In this document: in pieces, positions 25,052-33,362 of the stretch
Layout of the letters: each line of letters opens with the position of its first letter
Numbering within the stretch: the first letter of the stretch is position 1
DNA from: Candidatus Zipacnadia bacterium
GTDB lineage: Bacteria; Armatimonadota; Zipacnadia; Zipacnadales; UBA5352
DNA: 43,975 nt
Direction of reading: 5' to 3'
Assembly (NCBI GenBank): GCA_029820045.1
Contig: JALGVE010000058.1
Coordinates: 1-43,975 of the forward strand
Notes under the pieces: generated by a model
Seen by the model: the letters and a program-made list of their open reading frames with translations, nothing else
Database searches by the model: none
Told to the model about the DNA's origin: nothing
Made by a program: the position numbers and the translations under genes

Positions 25052-25144
25052 CGCAGTTTCAGGGCCAGCCTGTTGCTTGCGGCGTAGTCAGAAACGACTG
25101 GCCTGCGTCGCAAGGGTCTGAAAACTTAAGGAGGGTACGAACAT

Positions 25145-26848
25145 ATGAGGAAGGTACTACCGTTGGTCGGTCTGGCCCTGCTGATTGCTGTTCCGGCAGT
25201 GGCCCAGTCCAGTCCCGCAGAGACCGTCCCCTTCGACCACTGGGCCTACGATGCGGTCCAGCAACTGTGCGAGGCCGGGATAATCATTGGTTATCCCGAT
25301 GGCACGTTCAAGGGCGACCGGGCGATGACTCGCTACGAGTTCGCCATGGCCATCTCGCGCTTGCTTGACAAGCTCCCGAAAGGCCCCGCCGAAGCCGGCG
25401 CTCCTGGCAAGGATGGGGCGCCCGGCAAGGATGGTGCGCCCGGTCCCAAGGGCGATAAGGGCGACAAGGGTGACAAGGGCGATCAGGGCCCACCCGGAGA
25501 GGTAGACTACGGCAAGGTCACCGAGATCGTCAACAAGCTCCTGGAGGAGTTCAAGAATGAGCTTGCTGACATCAAGCAGGACGTCGAGTACCTCCAGAAT
25601 GACGTCTACGATCTGGGCGACCGCGTCACCGCGCTGGAGGAGGGCATGGGTGGCCCGGAGGTTACCGGTTGGTTGGACTATCGTCTCGGTATGGTCGGCG
25701 ACGAAGTTGACCTCGACCATGAGTACGATGCTCTGACCGCGAAGGTCGGCGTAGCCGGCGACATCACCGACAACCTCTACGGCTGTCTGACGCTCAAGAC
25801 CCGCGACACCTACTGCCCCACCGACGCCTACTCGGCGAACCAGCTCTGGTTGGACGAGGCCTACGTGGCCTTCAACACCGGGGACGTCAAGTGGACTGCT
25901 GGTCGGCAGCAGGTGCGCATGGGCCACGGACTGGTCGTGGACAGCGACCGCCAGTCACTGCAGGCGGTCAAGGGTGAGTGGCCCGACGCGCTCGGTACAG
26001 GCCTGGACCTCGAGTGGGTCGCGGGCAACGCTGACGAAGTCGGGGAGGCCTATGGCTTCAACACGACTCCTGACGGCGACGCCGACCCGCTCGACGCTGA
26101 CGGCTATCTGGCCGTCCGTGCGGCCCTCAAGTACCCGAGCTGGTCCATCGGCGGCACCTATCTGGTCAGTGGTGTATCGCAGCAGAACGCAATACACTAC
26201 CCGGATGGCGTCGCGCATCCTGACCTGATCGACGACGAGACCGCGTACGCCGTGGACTTCTGGGCCGAGATTTGGGACCGCGAGATCTACTTCGAGGCCG
26301 CCCAGATCGAGGAACACGCAAACCGGCCGGTCTACGACCCGATCAGCAAGCCCTCAGCCTACATGGCGAGTGTCGAGTTGTGGGACACTGACGCCTTCAA
26401 GCTGACAGGGTTCTACTCCGATGTTGACGCGGAGTTCGATCTGTACTACTCCGCTGTCAACCCTTACTACGAGATCCTCGACAACCGTGCCCCCATCGGC
26501 TCCTACGTTCCGTGGGAGCGGTGGCTGCGCAGGGCTCCCGTCATGACCAACTTCGAGATCCTTGGCGGGACGCTCGCGTTCGACCTCGCTGGTCTGCCGT
26601 TCGAGGTCTGCTACTACAACCTCGATACCAACGCCCCGAACTACTGGAACCCCTACAATCCGTCTTCGGATTCTTACGGGGTGAACAGTCTCTCGTACGA
26701 TGCTCTGTACGGAGTAACGGTTCGGAAGCAACTTGCCGGTGGCGTTGACTGCTCGCTCACCTGGGGACACCAGGCGGCGGCCAGTGACGCGCCGAGCACG
26801 GTGGAGGACTTGGACCTCCTGCAGGGCGGCGTTACAGTCGCATTCTAA
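25145..26848 (+). CDS. SLH-domain porin with collagen-like segment
   Basis: 567 residues, with AAGGAGGG 9 nt before ATG 25145. A signal peptide (cleavage near AVA-QSSP, 20) is followed by one SLH domain (~27-76, DHWAYDAVQQLCEAGIIIGYPDGTF, MTRYEFAMAISRLL), which binds secondary cell-wall polymers or peptidoglycan. Residues 85-120 form twelve Gly-X-Y triplets (GAP GKD GAP ... GPP GEV). A coiled coil (~121-167) leads into a beta-barrel-like region (~171-567) with alternating aromatic strands and a terminal Phe (GGVTVAF), as in outer-membrane proteins. The order SLH, coiled coil, barrel is that of SlpA- or Som-type porins of diderm Terrabacteria; the collagen-like stretch is an unusual insert. 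It probably links the outer membrane to the cell wall and passes solutes. Confidence 0.88.
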   Translation: MRKVLPLVGLALLIAVPAVAQSSPAETVPFDHWAYDAVQQLCEAGIIIGYPDGTFKGDRAMTRYEFAMAISRLLDKLPKGPAEAGAPGKDGAPGKDGAPGPKGDKGDKGDKGDQGPPGEVDYGKVTEIVNKLLEEFKNELADIKQDVEYLQNDVYDLGDRVTALEEGMGGPEVTGWLDYRLGMVGDEVDLDHEYDALTAKVGVAGDITDNLYGCLTLKTRDTYCPTDAYSANQLWLDEAYVAFNTGDVKWTAGRQQVRMGHGLVVDSDRQSLQAVKGEWPDALGTGLDLEWVAGNADEVGEAYGFNTTPDGDADPLDADGYLAVRAALKYPSWSIGGTYLVSGVSQQNAIHYPDGVAHPDLIDDETAYAVDFWAEIWDREIYFEAAQIEEHANRPVYDPISKPSAYMASVELWDTDAFKLTGFYSDVDAEFDLYYSAVNPYYEILDNRAPIGSYVPWERWLRRAPVMTNFEILGGTLAFDLAGLPFEVCYYNLDTNAPNYWNPYNPSSDSYGVNSLSYDALYGVTVRKQLAGGVDCSLTWGHQAAASDAPSTVEDLDLLQGGVTVAF

Positions 26849-26876
26849 GCGCCCTCGCTTGAGGTAGGATGTGAAG

Positions 26877-26906
26877 AAAACGGGGCCCCATCAGGGGCCC
26901 CGTTTG
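26877..26906. terminator. Bidirectional intrinsic terminator
   Basis: AACGGGGCCCC (26879-26889), loop ATCA, then GGGGCCCCGTT (26894-26904). AAAA precedes the stem and TTT follows, so it can end both the porin transcript and the convergent lipoprotein transcript. Confidence 0.85.
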
Positions 26907-26953
26907 CTCGTACCAGGCTACAATCTGGACGGAGTGCCTTGCGGCAGATGTCC

Positions 26954-27529
26954 TCAGGGGGCCAACTCGACGACGGTAAGGGTGAAGGGGGCGCCGTCGG
27001 GCTCGGTGTAGGTCACCTTGAACCGGCCCTCGCCGACTTCCTCCAGCGCCAGGTCGGGGTAGGCATCGTACACCTCGGCGTGCGGGGCGAAGAAGCTGAT
27101 CCGCCAGCCCTCATCGGTGGCCCGGAGCAGCAGCCCGAAGGCCGTCGTCATCGCCTTCACGTCTTTGCTCTTTGGCGCTGCCTCGACCCTCACCACCACG
27201 TAGGCCGCATCACCTTTCACAGCCTCCGCGATGACCTTGTGGCTCTTGACCCCGAGCCAGGTTAGATCGCTGTCGAACTGTTCGTAGCCCAACGCCTTCT
27301 GCGCGTCATCCGTGAGCAGAAGGTAAGCATCCTCGAGATGGTCTCCCGCCAAGGCCGCCAAGAAGTCATCGGCGACTTGGGTGACCTCGGACTCCTCCGC
27401 AGCCGCAGTGGACTGCTCGGGATGCACCTCAGGAGCTATCTGCGGGGCCTCCCAGGTCATCCGCGAACAGCCGGGCATGAGCGCAACAAAGGCTACGAAC
27501 AGAGCGGTGATGGCCAGAGGCTTGCACAT
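26954..27529 (-). CDS. Predicted lipoprotein with NTF2-like domain
   Basis: 191 residues from ATG 27529, with AAGGAG 9 nt upstream (a longer upstream reading frame lacks a good ribosome-binding site). A lipoprotein signal peptide ends at the lipobox LMPGC (ALFVAFVALMPGCSR). The mature part has a Glu/Ala linker and a domain starting VADDFLAALAGDHLEDAYLLLTDD, a pattern seen in DUF4878/NTF2-like folds. No catalytic residues are evident. It is divergent from the DUF4129 operon, 77 bp apart. Function unknown. Confidence 0.7.
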   Translation of the reverse strand: MCKPLAITALFVAFVALMPGCSRMTWEAPQIAPEVHPEQSTAAAEESEVTQVADDFLAALAGDHLEDAYLLLTDDAQKALGYEQFDSDLTWLGVKSHKVIAEAVKGDAAYVVVRVEAAPKSKDVKAMTTAFGLLLRATDEGWRISFFAPHAEVYDAYPDLALEEVGEGRFKVTYTEPDGAPFTLTVVELAP

Positions 27530-27606
27530 TCTGCGCGGCTCCTTATCTTCTCTCACGAGTTGACTCACGAGGGAATTGCACCGAGGGCGGCGAAAGCTCT
27601 CACAAC

Positions 27607-28353
27607 ATGCGAAGTGCTGAAAGCCGGGTGCGACCGGTGACATCTCGTCACAGGCGGGCGAAGACGACGATCATGCTGGCGCTCGTGGCCACGGGTGTGG
27701 TTGTCGTTTGCAGCGGCGCGCCCGGGCCTGCGCGCCCCTCACCTGATGCGCTGCGGGAGCACCTGCGCGCGATTCTATCCTCGCGGGCCTACCAAGTCAA
27801 CCCTCCGCCAGCCTGGCAGTTCCAGCAATGGGTGCTGGAGCAGGTCGGTCGGGCCATCGCCTGGCTCGCTAGGATAGCTGAGGCGGGTCCGTTCAGCGAG
27901 CTGCCCTCGTATCTGTGGTGGACCATCGTCGCCGTCTCCCTGCTGGCGCTGGTCCTCATACTCTATCACATCATCATAACCTTTCGCATTCTTCTGGCAG
28001 GCACACCGCGTCGGCGCGGGGAGGCTCAGTGGGTGGGTCAGAAGCGTACCAGCCCGGAGGAAGCACTACGCGAGGCGCAGAATGCGGCCGCAGCGGGCGA
28101 CTTTGAGTTGGCCGTGCGACGCCTCTACGAGGCTGCCTTACTGCGCCTGGACCGACGCGGCCTCCTCAGCTACGTCCCCTCGCGCACCAACTGGGAGAAC
28201 CTGCGCAGTCTGAGGTCTCCTCCGCTGCGCGGGATCGTGGCCCCTCTGACGCACGACGTGGACGGCATCTTCTACGGCGGCCGCGAGGCCACGGCCCAGG
28301 TCTACGCCGACTGCCAGGAGCGGGTAAGCGTGCTCTGGGACGCGGAGGCTTGA
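27607..28353 (+). CDS. DUF4129 domain-containing membrane protein
   Basis: 248 residues. An N-terminal hydrophobic segment (TTIMLALVATGVVVVC), an extracytoplasmic helical region, and a central membrane helix (SYLWWTIVAVSLLALVLILY, ~103-125) precede the DUF4129 domain (~155-230: AAAGDFELAVRRLYEAALLRLDRRGLL, SRTNWE). DUF4129 proteins often occur with MoxR and DUF58 proteins, as here. No strong ribosome-binding site precedes ATG 27607, so a start at ATG 27673 is possible. It is the first gene of a four-gene run with gaps of 4, 3 and 38 bp. Confidence 0.85.
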   Translation: MRSAESRVRPVTSRHRRAKTTIMLALVATGVVVVCSGAPGPARPSPDALREHLRAILSSRAYQVNPPPAWQFQQWVLEQVGRAIAWLARIAEAGPFSELPSYLWWTIVAVSLLALVLILYHIIITFRILLAGTPRRRGEAQWVGQKRTSPEEALREAQNAAAAGDFELAVRRLYEAALLRLDRRGLLSYVPSRTNWENLRSLRSPPLRGIVAPLTHDVDGIFYGGREATAQVYADCQERVSVLWDAEA

Positions 28354-28357
28354 CGCT

Positions 28358-29635
28358 GTGAGCAGATCGCGGCGCAACTACATCCTGCTCGCGGCCCTGT
28401 TCGCGATCTTCGTGGGTCTCGCCCTGCTCAGTCGCTGGGGGCAGGGAGCCTTCGATCCCACGCGCGATCACTCCAGCCTGCGCGCCAACCCGTGGGGTAC
28501 AAAGGCCTACCGTCAGTTGCTCGAACGCTGCGGCGTGCGCGCCGAGACCTGGAACAAGCCGCTCGATAAGCTGGACAGCAGCGTCAAGCTGCTCATGATC
28601 CTCGGCCCGGAGAGGTCCTTGAGCGAGGATGAGCGGAAGGGACTGCTCGACTGGGTGCGCGAGGGCGGCAGGCTCGTGCTCGCCATCTACGGGGGGCGGG
28701 CGGACGGATCCGAGTGTGAGGGAGCCTGCTGCGGCCTTGGCGGCGGGCGCAACATCCGGCTGCTGCTTGCGCGCCTCGGCCTCTTACTGGATGCGCATGG
28801 AGTCTCGGGCGCGCGAGCGCGCGTCGAGGAGGCCTCGGCCCTGACGGCCGATGTGAGCCACGTCATCGTCCCTTCAGAGTGCCGTCTCGTGCGAACAGAA
28901 GGCAACAAGGAACTGCGCGCCGCCCTCGTGGAACAGGGCCTGGATGAGGAGACGGCGGCGGAGCTTGAGATGCTCAAGGATGTCAAAGTGCGAACGGACC
29001 TGGTGTGTCAGCACGGGCTTGCGCTGGTAACTGTTGGCCTGGGGAAGGGGCATGTACACGTGCTGGCCGAGGTTGAGATGCTCGCCAACCGCGAGATATC
29101 CGAAGCCGACAACGTGGTGCTGGCCGCCAACCTCGTCTTCGCCGACGGAGCTCCGAAGCGCGTGTACTTTGACGAGTACCATCACTTCCTCGGCAGCGCC
29201 TTCGGGGCGGGTCGGTCGGAGGTGGACGCGCGGCCGGTCTGGTGGACGCTCTGGGCGCTGCTGGCGGTCGCGGCCATCTACGCGGTGGGTCGCGGTTGGC
29301 GCTTCGGCGCGCCGGTCGTGAGGGCAGATGAGGGGCGTCGCTCCTCGGCCGACTACGTCAGAGCCTTCGCGGATATCTACTCACGGGCGCGGGCCGGGGA
29401 AGCCGCCGCCCGGATGCTGGCGGCCTCCTTCCGCCGCAGCCTGGCGCATGCCGCGGCTGTCGCCCCATCCGCCGACCCGCTGCGCATTGAGGAGGGCCTG
29501 AAGCGCCGGGGCCTTCCCGGCGAGGAGATGGTCAACCTGCTCTCAACGCTGGAGCGGCAGGCCGAGCAGCAAACTGACGACGCCGAGCTTCTGCGTTACG
29601 CTCGGGCAATGGCGAACTACGAGAGGATGCTGTGA
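28358..29635 (+). CDS. DUF4350 domain-containing membrane protein
   Basis: 425 residues from GTG 28358, 4 bp after the previous stop. An N-terminal membrane helix (YILLAALFAIFVGLALLS) is followed by the DUF4350-type domain: DHSSLRANPWGTKAYRQLLE (~37-56), LMILGPERSLSEDE, and LLDWVREGGRLVLAI, resembling a glutamine-amidotransferase-like fold without a catalytic Cys. VYFDEYHHFLGSAFG (~268-282) precedes a second helix (WWTLWALLAVAAIYAVG) and a cytoplasmic helical tail. It lies between DUF4129 and MoxR genes. Its biochemical role is not known. Confidence 0.85.
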   Translation: MSRSRRNYILLAALFAIFVGLALLSRWGQGAFDPTRDHSSLRANPWGTKAYRQLLERCGVRAETWNKPLDKLDSSVKLLMILGPERSLSEDERKGLLDWVREGGRLVLAIYGGRADGSECEGACCGLGGGRNIRLLLARLGLLLDAHGVSGARARVEEASALTADVSHVIVPSECRLVRTEGNKELRAALVEQGLDEETAAELEMLKDVKVRTDLVCQHGLALVTVGLGKGHVHVLAEVEMLANREISEADNVVLAANLVFADGAPKRVYFDEYHHFLGSAFGAGRSEVDARPVWWTLWALLAVAAIYAVGRGWRFGAPVVRADEGRRSSADYVRAFADIYSRARAGEAAARMLAASFRRSLAHAAAVAPSADPLRIEEGLKRRGLPGEEMVNLLSTLERQAEQQTDDAELLRYARAMANYERML

Positions 29636-29638
29636 GCG

Positions 29639-30613
29639 ATGGAACAGGACTACGCCGCCAACGAGAGCCTCGCGACCTCCCTGGCGCAGCGCATGCAGGA
29701 GATGATGGGGCGAGTCATCGTCGGGCAGGAGCGGGCCGTGCAGGAGCTGCTGGTAGCCGTGCTCGCCAACGGCCACGTGCTGCTGGAGGGCGTACCGGGC
29801 GTTGCCAAGACCCTGATGGTCAGGGCGCTGTCGGCCTGCCTGGGCCGCGAGTTCCGCCGCGTGCAGATGACGCCGGACCTGATGCCCTCGGACATCGTGG
29901 GCACTTACGTCTACGACACGGAGAGCGGCGAGTTCCACCTGCGCAAGGGCCCCATCTTCACACAGATGCTGCTCGCCGACGAGATCAACCGCGCTCCCGC
30001 GAAGACGCAGTCGGCCCTGCTGGAGGGCATGCAGGAGCGGCAAGTGACCATTGACGGCGTAACGCATCCCCTGCCCGAGGGCTTCACCGTCTTCGCCACG
30101 CAGAACCCGATCGAGTTCGAGGGCACCTACCCGCTGCCCGAGGCGCAGCTCGACAGGTTCATGCTCAAGGTATTGATTGACTACCCCTCCAAGGAGCAGG
30201 AGGACGCGCTGCTTCAGCGCTACCATGAGGGCTTCGACCCGATGGACCTCGCCTCCACCGGCGTCACCGCCGTCGCGGATGATGAGGCGATTCGCGCCTG
30301 CCAGGCTCAGATACAGGAAATCCAGGCAGAGCCTGAGGTCATCGGTTACATCTCCGAGATAACGCGCGCGACGCGCCAGGACCCGGGCGTGCTGCTCGGT
30401 TGCAGCCCGCGGGCCTCAGTGATGCTGCTGCTGACCGCCAAGGTGCTGGCCGGCCTGCGGGGTCGGCCCTACCTGATTCCCGACGACGTCAAGGACATGG
30501 CCCTCCCGGCGCTGAGGCATCGCATGGTGCTGCGACCGGAGGCCGACATCGAGGGCCTCAGCTCGGACGACCTCATCACGCAGGTGCTCGACTCCGTGCC
30601 GGTGCCACGGTAG
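29639..30613 (+). CDS. MoxR-family AAA+ ATPase
   Basis: 324 residues. MoxR ATPases act as chaperones that insert cofactors or assemble complexes with partners carrying VWA domains. Walker A is GVPGVAKT (51-58) and Walker B ends in Asp114-Glu115 (LLADEINRAP). Also seen are TPDLMPSDIVGTYVYD, the sensor-1 region (VFATQNPIEFEGTYPLPEAQLDRF) and SPRASVMLLLTAKVLA. It lies 3 bp after the DUF4350 gene and directly before the DUF58 gene, the common partner of MoxR. Confidence 0.95.
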   Translation: MEQDYAANESLATSLAQRMQEMMGRVIVGQERAVQELLVAVLANGHVLLEGVPGVAKTLMVRALSACLGREFRRVQMTPDLMPSDIVGTYVYDTESGEFHLRKGPIFTQMLLADEINRAPAKTQSALLEGMQERQVTIDGVTHPLPEGFTVFATQNPIEFEGTYPLPEAQLDRFMLKVLIDYPSKEQEDALLQRYHEGFDPMDLASTGVTAVADDEAIRACQAQIQEIQAEPEVIGYISEITRATRQDPGVLLGCSPRASVMLLLTAKVLAGLRGRPYLIPDDVKDMALPALRHRMVLRPEADIEGLSSDDLITQVLDSVPVPR

Positions 30614-30651
30614 GAAGAAGGCTCCGTCCCCTTTTTGAGGAGGGCCTCAAG

Positions 30652-31962
30652 TTGGTTCCAGCGGGACTGCTCATCGGCATCCTGATCGCTGCGACGCCTC
30701 TGTTCGCGCTCGGCGTCTACGACCTGAGCTTCGCGCAGATGGGCGTGGGCGTGATGGTGGTCACGCTCGTGGTAGCGCTCCTGGACAACCTCGCCGCCAT
30801 CCGCCTGTGCGACGTGGAGATCAGTCGCGAGCTTCCGCAGGTGCTTTCACTGGGCGCTGAGAACACCGTCAGGATCACCGTGCGCAATCCGACGGGCCGC
30901 ACGCTGCACCTGCTGGTGAAGGACGATCCGCCCTCGGAGTTCATCACCCCGACGCGCCGATGGTCGTTGCTGCTGAGGCCCTACGAGGTCGGTGAGATAC
31001 GCTACCGCACTACGCCCGTGCGGCGCGGCGACGCCGAGTTCGGTGACCTGCATCTGCGCGTGCTCTCGCGCCTCAGGCTGAGCTGGCGGCAGCGGACCAT
31101 CAGCGCCGCCGAGCGCGCGAAGGTCTACCCGAACCTGCTCGAGGTCTACAGGTACCAGGCTCTGGCCCGGCGCGGCAGGCTCGAGGACATGGGGCTGCGG
31201 GCGGTGCGCATGCGCGGTGAGGGGATGGAGTTCGAGAGTCTGCGGGAGTACCTCCCCGACGATTCCTTCCGGCGCATTGACTGGAAGGCAACCGCCAAGC
31301 GAGGCAAGCCCATCACCCGTCAGTTTCAGACCGAGCGCAGTCAGACGCTGATGATACTTGTGGACAGCGGGCGGATGATGTCGGCGCACTGCGGCGACCT
31401 GACCCGGCTCGACCTGTCCGTGAATGCGGCGCTGATGCTGGCGCACGTGGCAGCCACGAGCGGTGACGCGGTGGGGCTGCTGACCTTCGCGGACCGTGTG
31501 AAGACCTTCGTCCCGCCGCGCAAGGGCCCCGAGCAAACGCGGGCGCTCGTAGAGGAACTTTACAACATACGGGCGGACCTGGTGGAGCCGGACTACCGCG
31601 GGGTCTTCGGATACCTGCGCAATCGCGCCCGCAAGCGCGCGCTGGTGGCGGTCTTCACTGACCTCGTGGATGCGGAGGTCTCGGGGCAACTCCTTGCTTA
31701 CCTGGGCGCGCTGGCCCCCCACCACCTGCCGCTGGTGGTCACGATCCGGGACGAGCAGACCGATGCTATCTCCCGGCAGATGCCCGTCAACGTGGTAGGG
31801 GCGTATGAGAAGGCGCTGGCCGCCAGGATGTTGCAGGAGCGGGCGCTGCTGCTGGCCCGGCTTCGTCAGCGCGGCGCGCTCGTGTGTGACGCGCCGCCCG
31901 ATGACATCGTGGCTATGACGGTCAATCACTACCTGGCGATCAAACGGCAGGGGCTGCTGTAA
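30652..31962 (+). CDS. DUF58 domain-containing protein
   Basis: 436 residues. The start is taken as TTG 30652 because GAGGAGGG lies about 7 nt upstream; no better ATG exists near the family's usual beginning. Two membrane helices (GLLIGILIAATPLFALGVY; MGVGVMVVTLVVALLD) precede a beta-sandwich region and the DUF58 core: MEFESLREYLPDDSFRRIDWKATAKRGKPITRQFQTE. A VWA-like fold follows, but the metal site is modified (LMILVDSGRMM in place of DxSxS). It is the likely partner of the adjacent MoxR ATPase. Confidence 0.9.
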   Translation: MVPAGLLIGILIAATPLFALGVYDLSFAQMGVGVMVVTLVVALLDNLAAIRLCDVEISRELPQVLSLGAENTVRITVRNPTGRTLHLLVKDDPPSEFITPTRRWSLLLRPYEVGEIRYRTTPVRRGDAEFGDLHLRVLSRLRLSWRQRTISAAERAKVYPNLLEVYRYQALARRGRLEDMGLRAVRMRGEGMEFESLREYLPDDSFRRIDWKATAKRGKPITRQFQTERSQTLMILVDSGRMMSAHCGDLTRLDLSVNAALMLAHVAATSGDAVGLLTFADRVKTFVPPRKGPEQTRALVEELYNIRADLVEPDYRGVFGYLRNRARKRALVAVFTDLVDAEVSGQLLAYLGALAPHHLPLVVTIRDEQTDAISRQMPVNVVGAYEKALAARMLQERALLLARLRQRGALVCDAPPDDIVAMTVNHYLAIKRQGLL

Positions 31963-32322
31963 GCAGGATGTTCAGTTCACTCAGGACGGAGGTGTCGGCA
32001 GGAGCACGTGCGGACTCTGTCCGGAGGGCCGTCTGAGCGCGTCTGTCGTGGGCGCAGACGCCCTCGTCTGCGCAAGACGCGCGAAGTCGGCCCGTTAGCA
32101 GGATTACAGGAAGGGGCCGGGCTCGTGCTCACACACGACGGCAGCACTCGCACGGCCCCTCCATCCGTAGCCCCTCGTTCCCGCCTGGCGCGAGACACGT
32201 GACTACCCCTGTAACAGCGAAGGCCAACGACCACAGAGTCGGAGCAGGAACTCTGACCTGCAGCCAACAACGACAAGCCGCGAAGGGCAAGGGCCGACCG
32301 CGGCCCGACCTACCGCCCATGA
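31963..32322. repeat. 360-bp intergenic region of palindromic repeats
   Basis: It contains GCGCAGACGCCCTCGTCTGCGC (about 32054-32075), one copy of the GGGCCGGGCTC...GCACGGCCCCTCCAT family (32113-32166), and AGAGTCGGAGCAGGAACTCT (about 32237-32256). It lies between convergent genes. No gene seen. Confidence 0.7.
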
Positions 32323-33330
32323 CTACACGCGCCCCTCCGACCTCCTCCACCGCAGCCGATCCCCGAAGAAGAGGTAAAGCACCAGCAGCAGGCCCGTCAT
32401 CAGGCCGAAGAGTATCCTGGGCTCGTTGGCCTGGAGCAGCCCCTTCGACTGCGGACTGATGAAGCCCTCGATGGCGGCGGCGATGAGAAAGATCGGCACA
32501 CAAGCCAGCACCAGCGTGACCGCCTCGCGGGCCGCCGCGGCGAGCGCTTCCACGCGCAGCCTGTCGCCCGGGTCAACCAGCGCCCAGCCCATCATCAGCC
32601 CCGCGCCGGCGCAGATGAAGATGGCCGACAGCTCCAGCACGCCGTGAGGCGCGACGATGGCGATGAGGTCGGCGGTGCGGTCGTGATACGCACCAACGCC
32701 TACAAACCCGCCGAGCATCAGGCCCGTGGTCACGAGCACATACAGGGTCCCCAGGCCGGCGGTTATCCCCAGCGCGAAGGCCTTGAGCGCGACCTGGAGG
32801 TTGTTGCTGGCGATGATGCCTGAGAGGTTGTCGGCTCCCAGCATGCTCTGCGTATCCTGGAAGTACGTGCCGCTTGGCTTCTCCTTTGCGAGGAACTCCT
32901 CGACCACGTGCCGTAGGGACGGGGAGAAGAGGGCATCGGCCCAGGCAGGGTTAGTGGCCGCAGCCTGGTAGGCGACCACGGATGCCGCCGCGCAGACCGC
33001 GAAGGCGATAGCGGTGAAGCGAAGCGTGCGGCGAAAGGTGTACGGGACCTCCTCGAAGAAGAACTTCCCCAGGTCGAAGCGGCGCCGGCGCCGTCCGCCG
33101 TAGATGAGGCCTGCGCTGCGGCCGACCAGTTCGTTGAGGTAGGCGACCAGGCGGGGATCGTAGCCACGCGTGCGGGCTTGTGCCAGGTCTGAGGTGGCCC
33201 GCCGGTGGAGCGTCGCCAGCTCGTCGAGCTGGTCCGCGGAGAAGGTTCGAAGGCCGTCATGGGAGGCGGCTTCCAGCAGCGCGATGAGTCGCTCCCAGCT
33301 CGGCCTGTTGCTCTCTACGAAGCGCCGCAC
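32323..33330 (-). CDS. SpoIIM-family (stage II sporulation protein M-like) membrane protein
   Basis: 335 residues from GTG 33330, with GGAGG 10 nt upstream. A cytoplasmic helical N-terminus (MRRFVESNRPSWERL..., LATLHRRATSDLAQART) precedes about five membrane helices with the SpoIIM-type pattern ASNNLQVALKAFALGITAGLGTLYVLVTTGLMLGG and APHGVLELSAIFICAGAGLMMG. In Bacillus, SpoIIM helps degrade septal peptidoglycan. Homologues in non-sporulating bacteria occur beside MoxR, DUF58 and RDD genes, as here, and no sporulation gene is present. Its role here is therefore unknown. Confidence 0.88.
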   Translation of the reverse strand: MRRFVESNRPSWERLIALLEAASHDGLRTFSADQLDELATLHRRATSDLAQARTRGYDPRLVAYLNELVGRSAGLIYGGRRRRRFDLGKFFFEEVPYTFRRTLRFTAIAFAVCAAASVVAYQAAATNPAWADALFSPSLRHVVEEFLAKEKPSGTYFQDTQSMLGADNLSGIIASNNLQVALKAFALGITAGLGTLYVLVTTGLMLGGFVGVGAYHDRTADLIAIVAPHGVLELSAIFICAGAGLMMGWALVDPGDRLRVEALAAAAREAVTLVLACVPIFLIAAAIEGFISPQSKGLLQANEPRILFGLMTGLLLVLYLFFGDRLRWRRSEGRV

Positions 33331-33362
33331 GCGGTCATAGCCTCCTTCGGAGCGCGTTCGCC

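Larger units (their letters stand above)
24724..25144. other. Long promoter and leader region of the SLH porin gene
   Basis: 421 bp with a strong promoter at 24825-24853, a leader of roughly 285 nt, an 8-codon upstream ORF at 25025-25051, a bulged hairpin (CTTGCG 25076-25081 with CGCAAG 25109-25114, inner stem AGTC/GACT), and AAGGAGGG at 25128-25135. Confidence 0.65.

Noticed and set aside
32323-33330. Evidence of sporulation
   Set aside because: SpoIIM-family proteins are widespread beside MoxR/DUF58 genes in non-sporulating bacteria, and no other sporulation gene is present.
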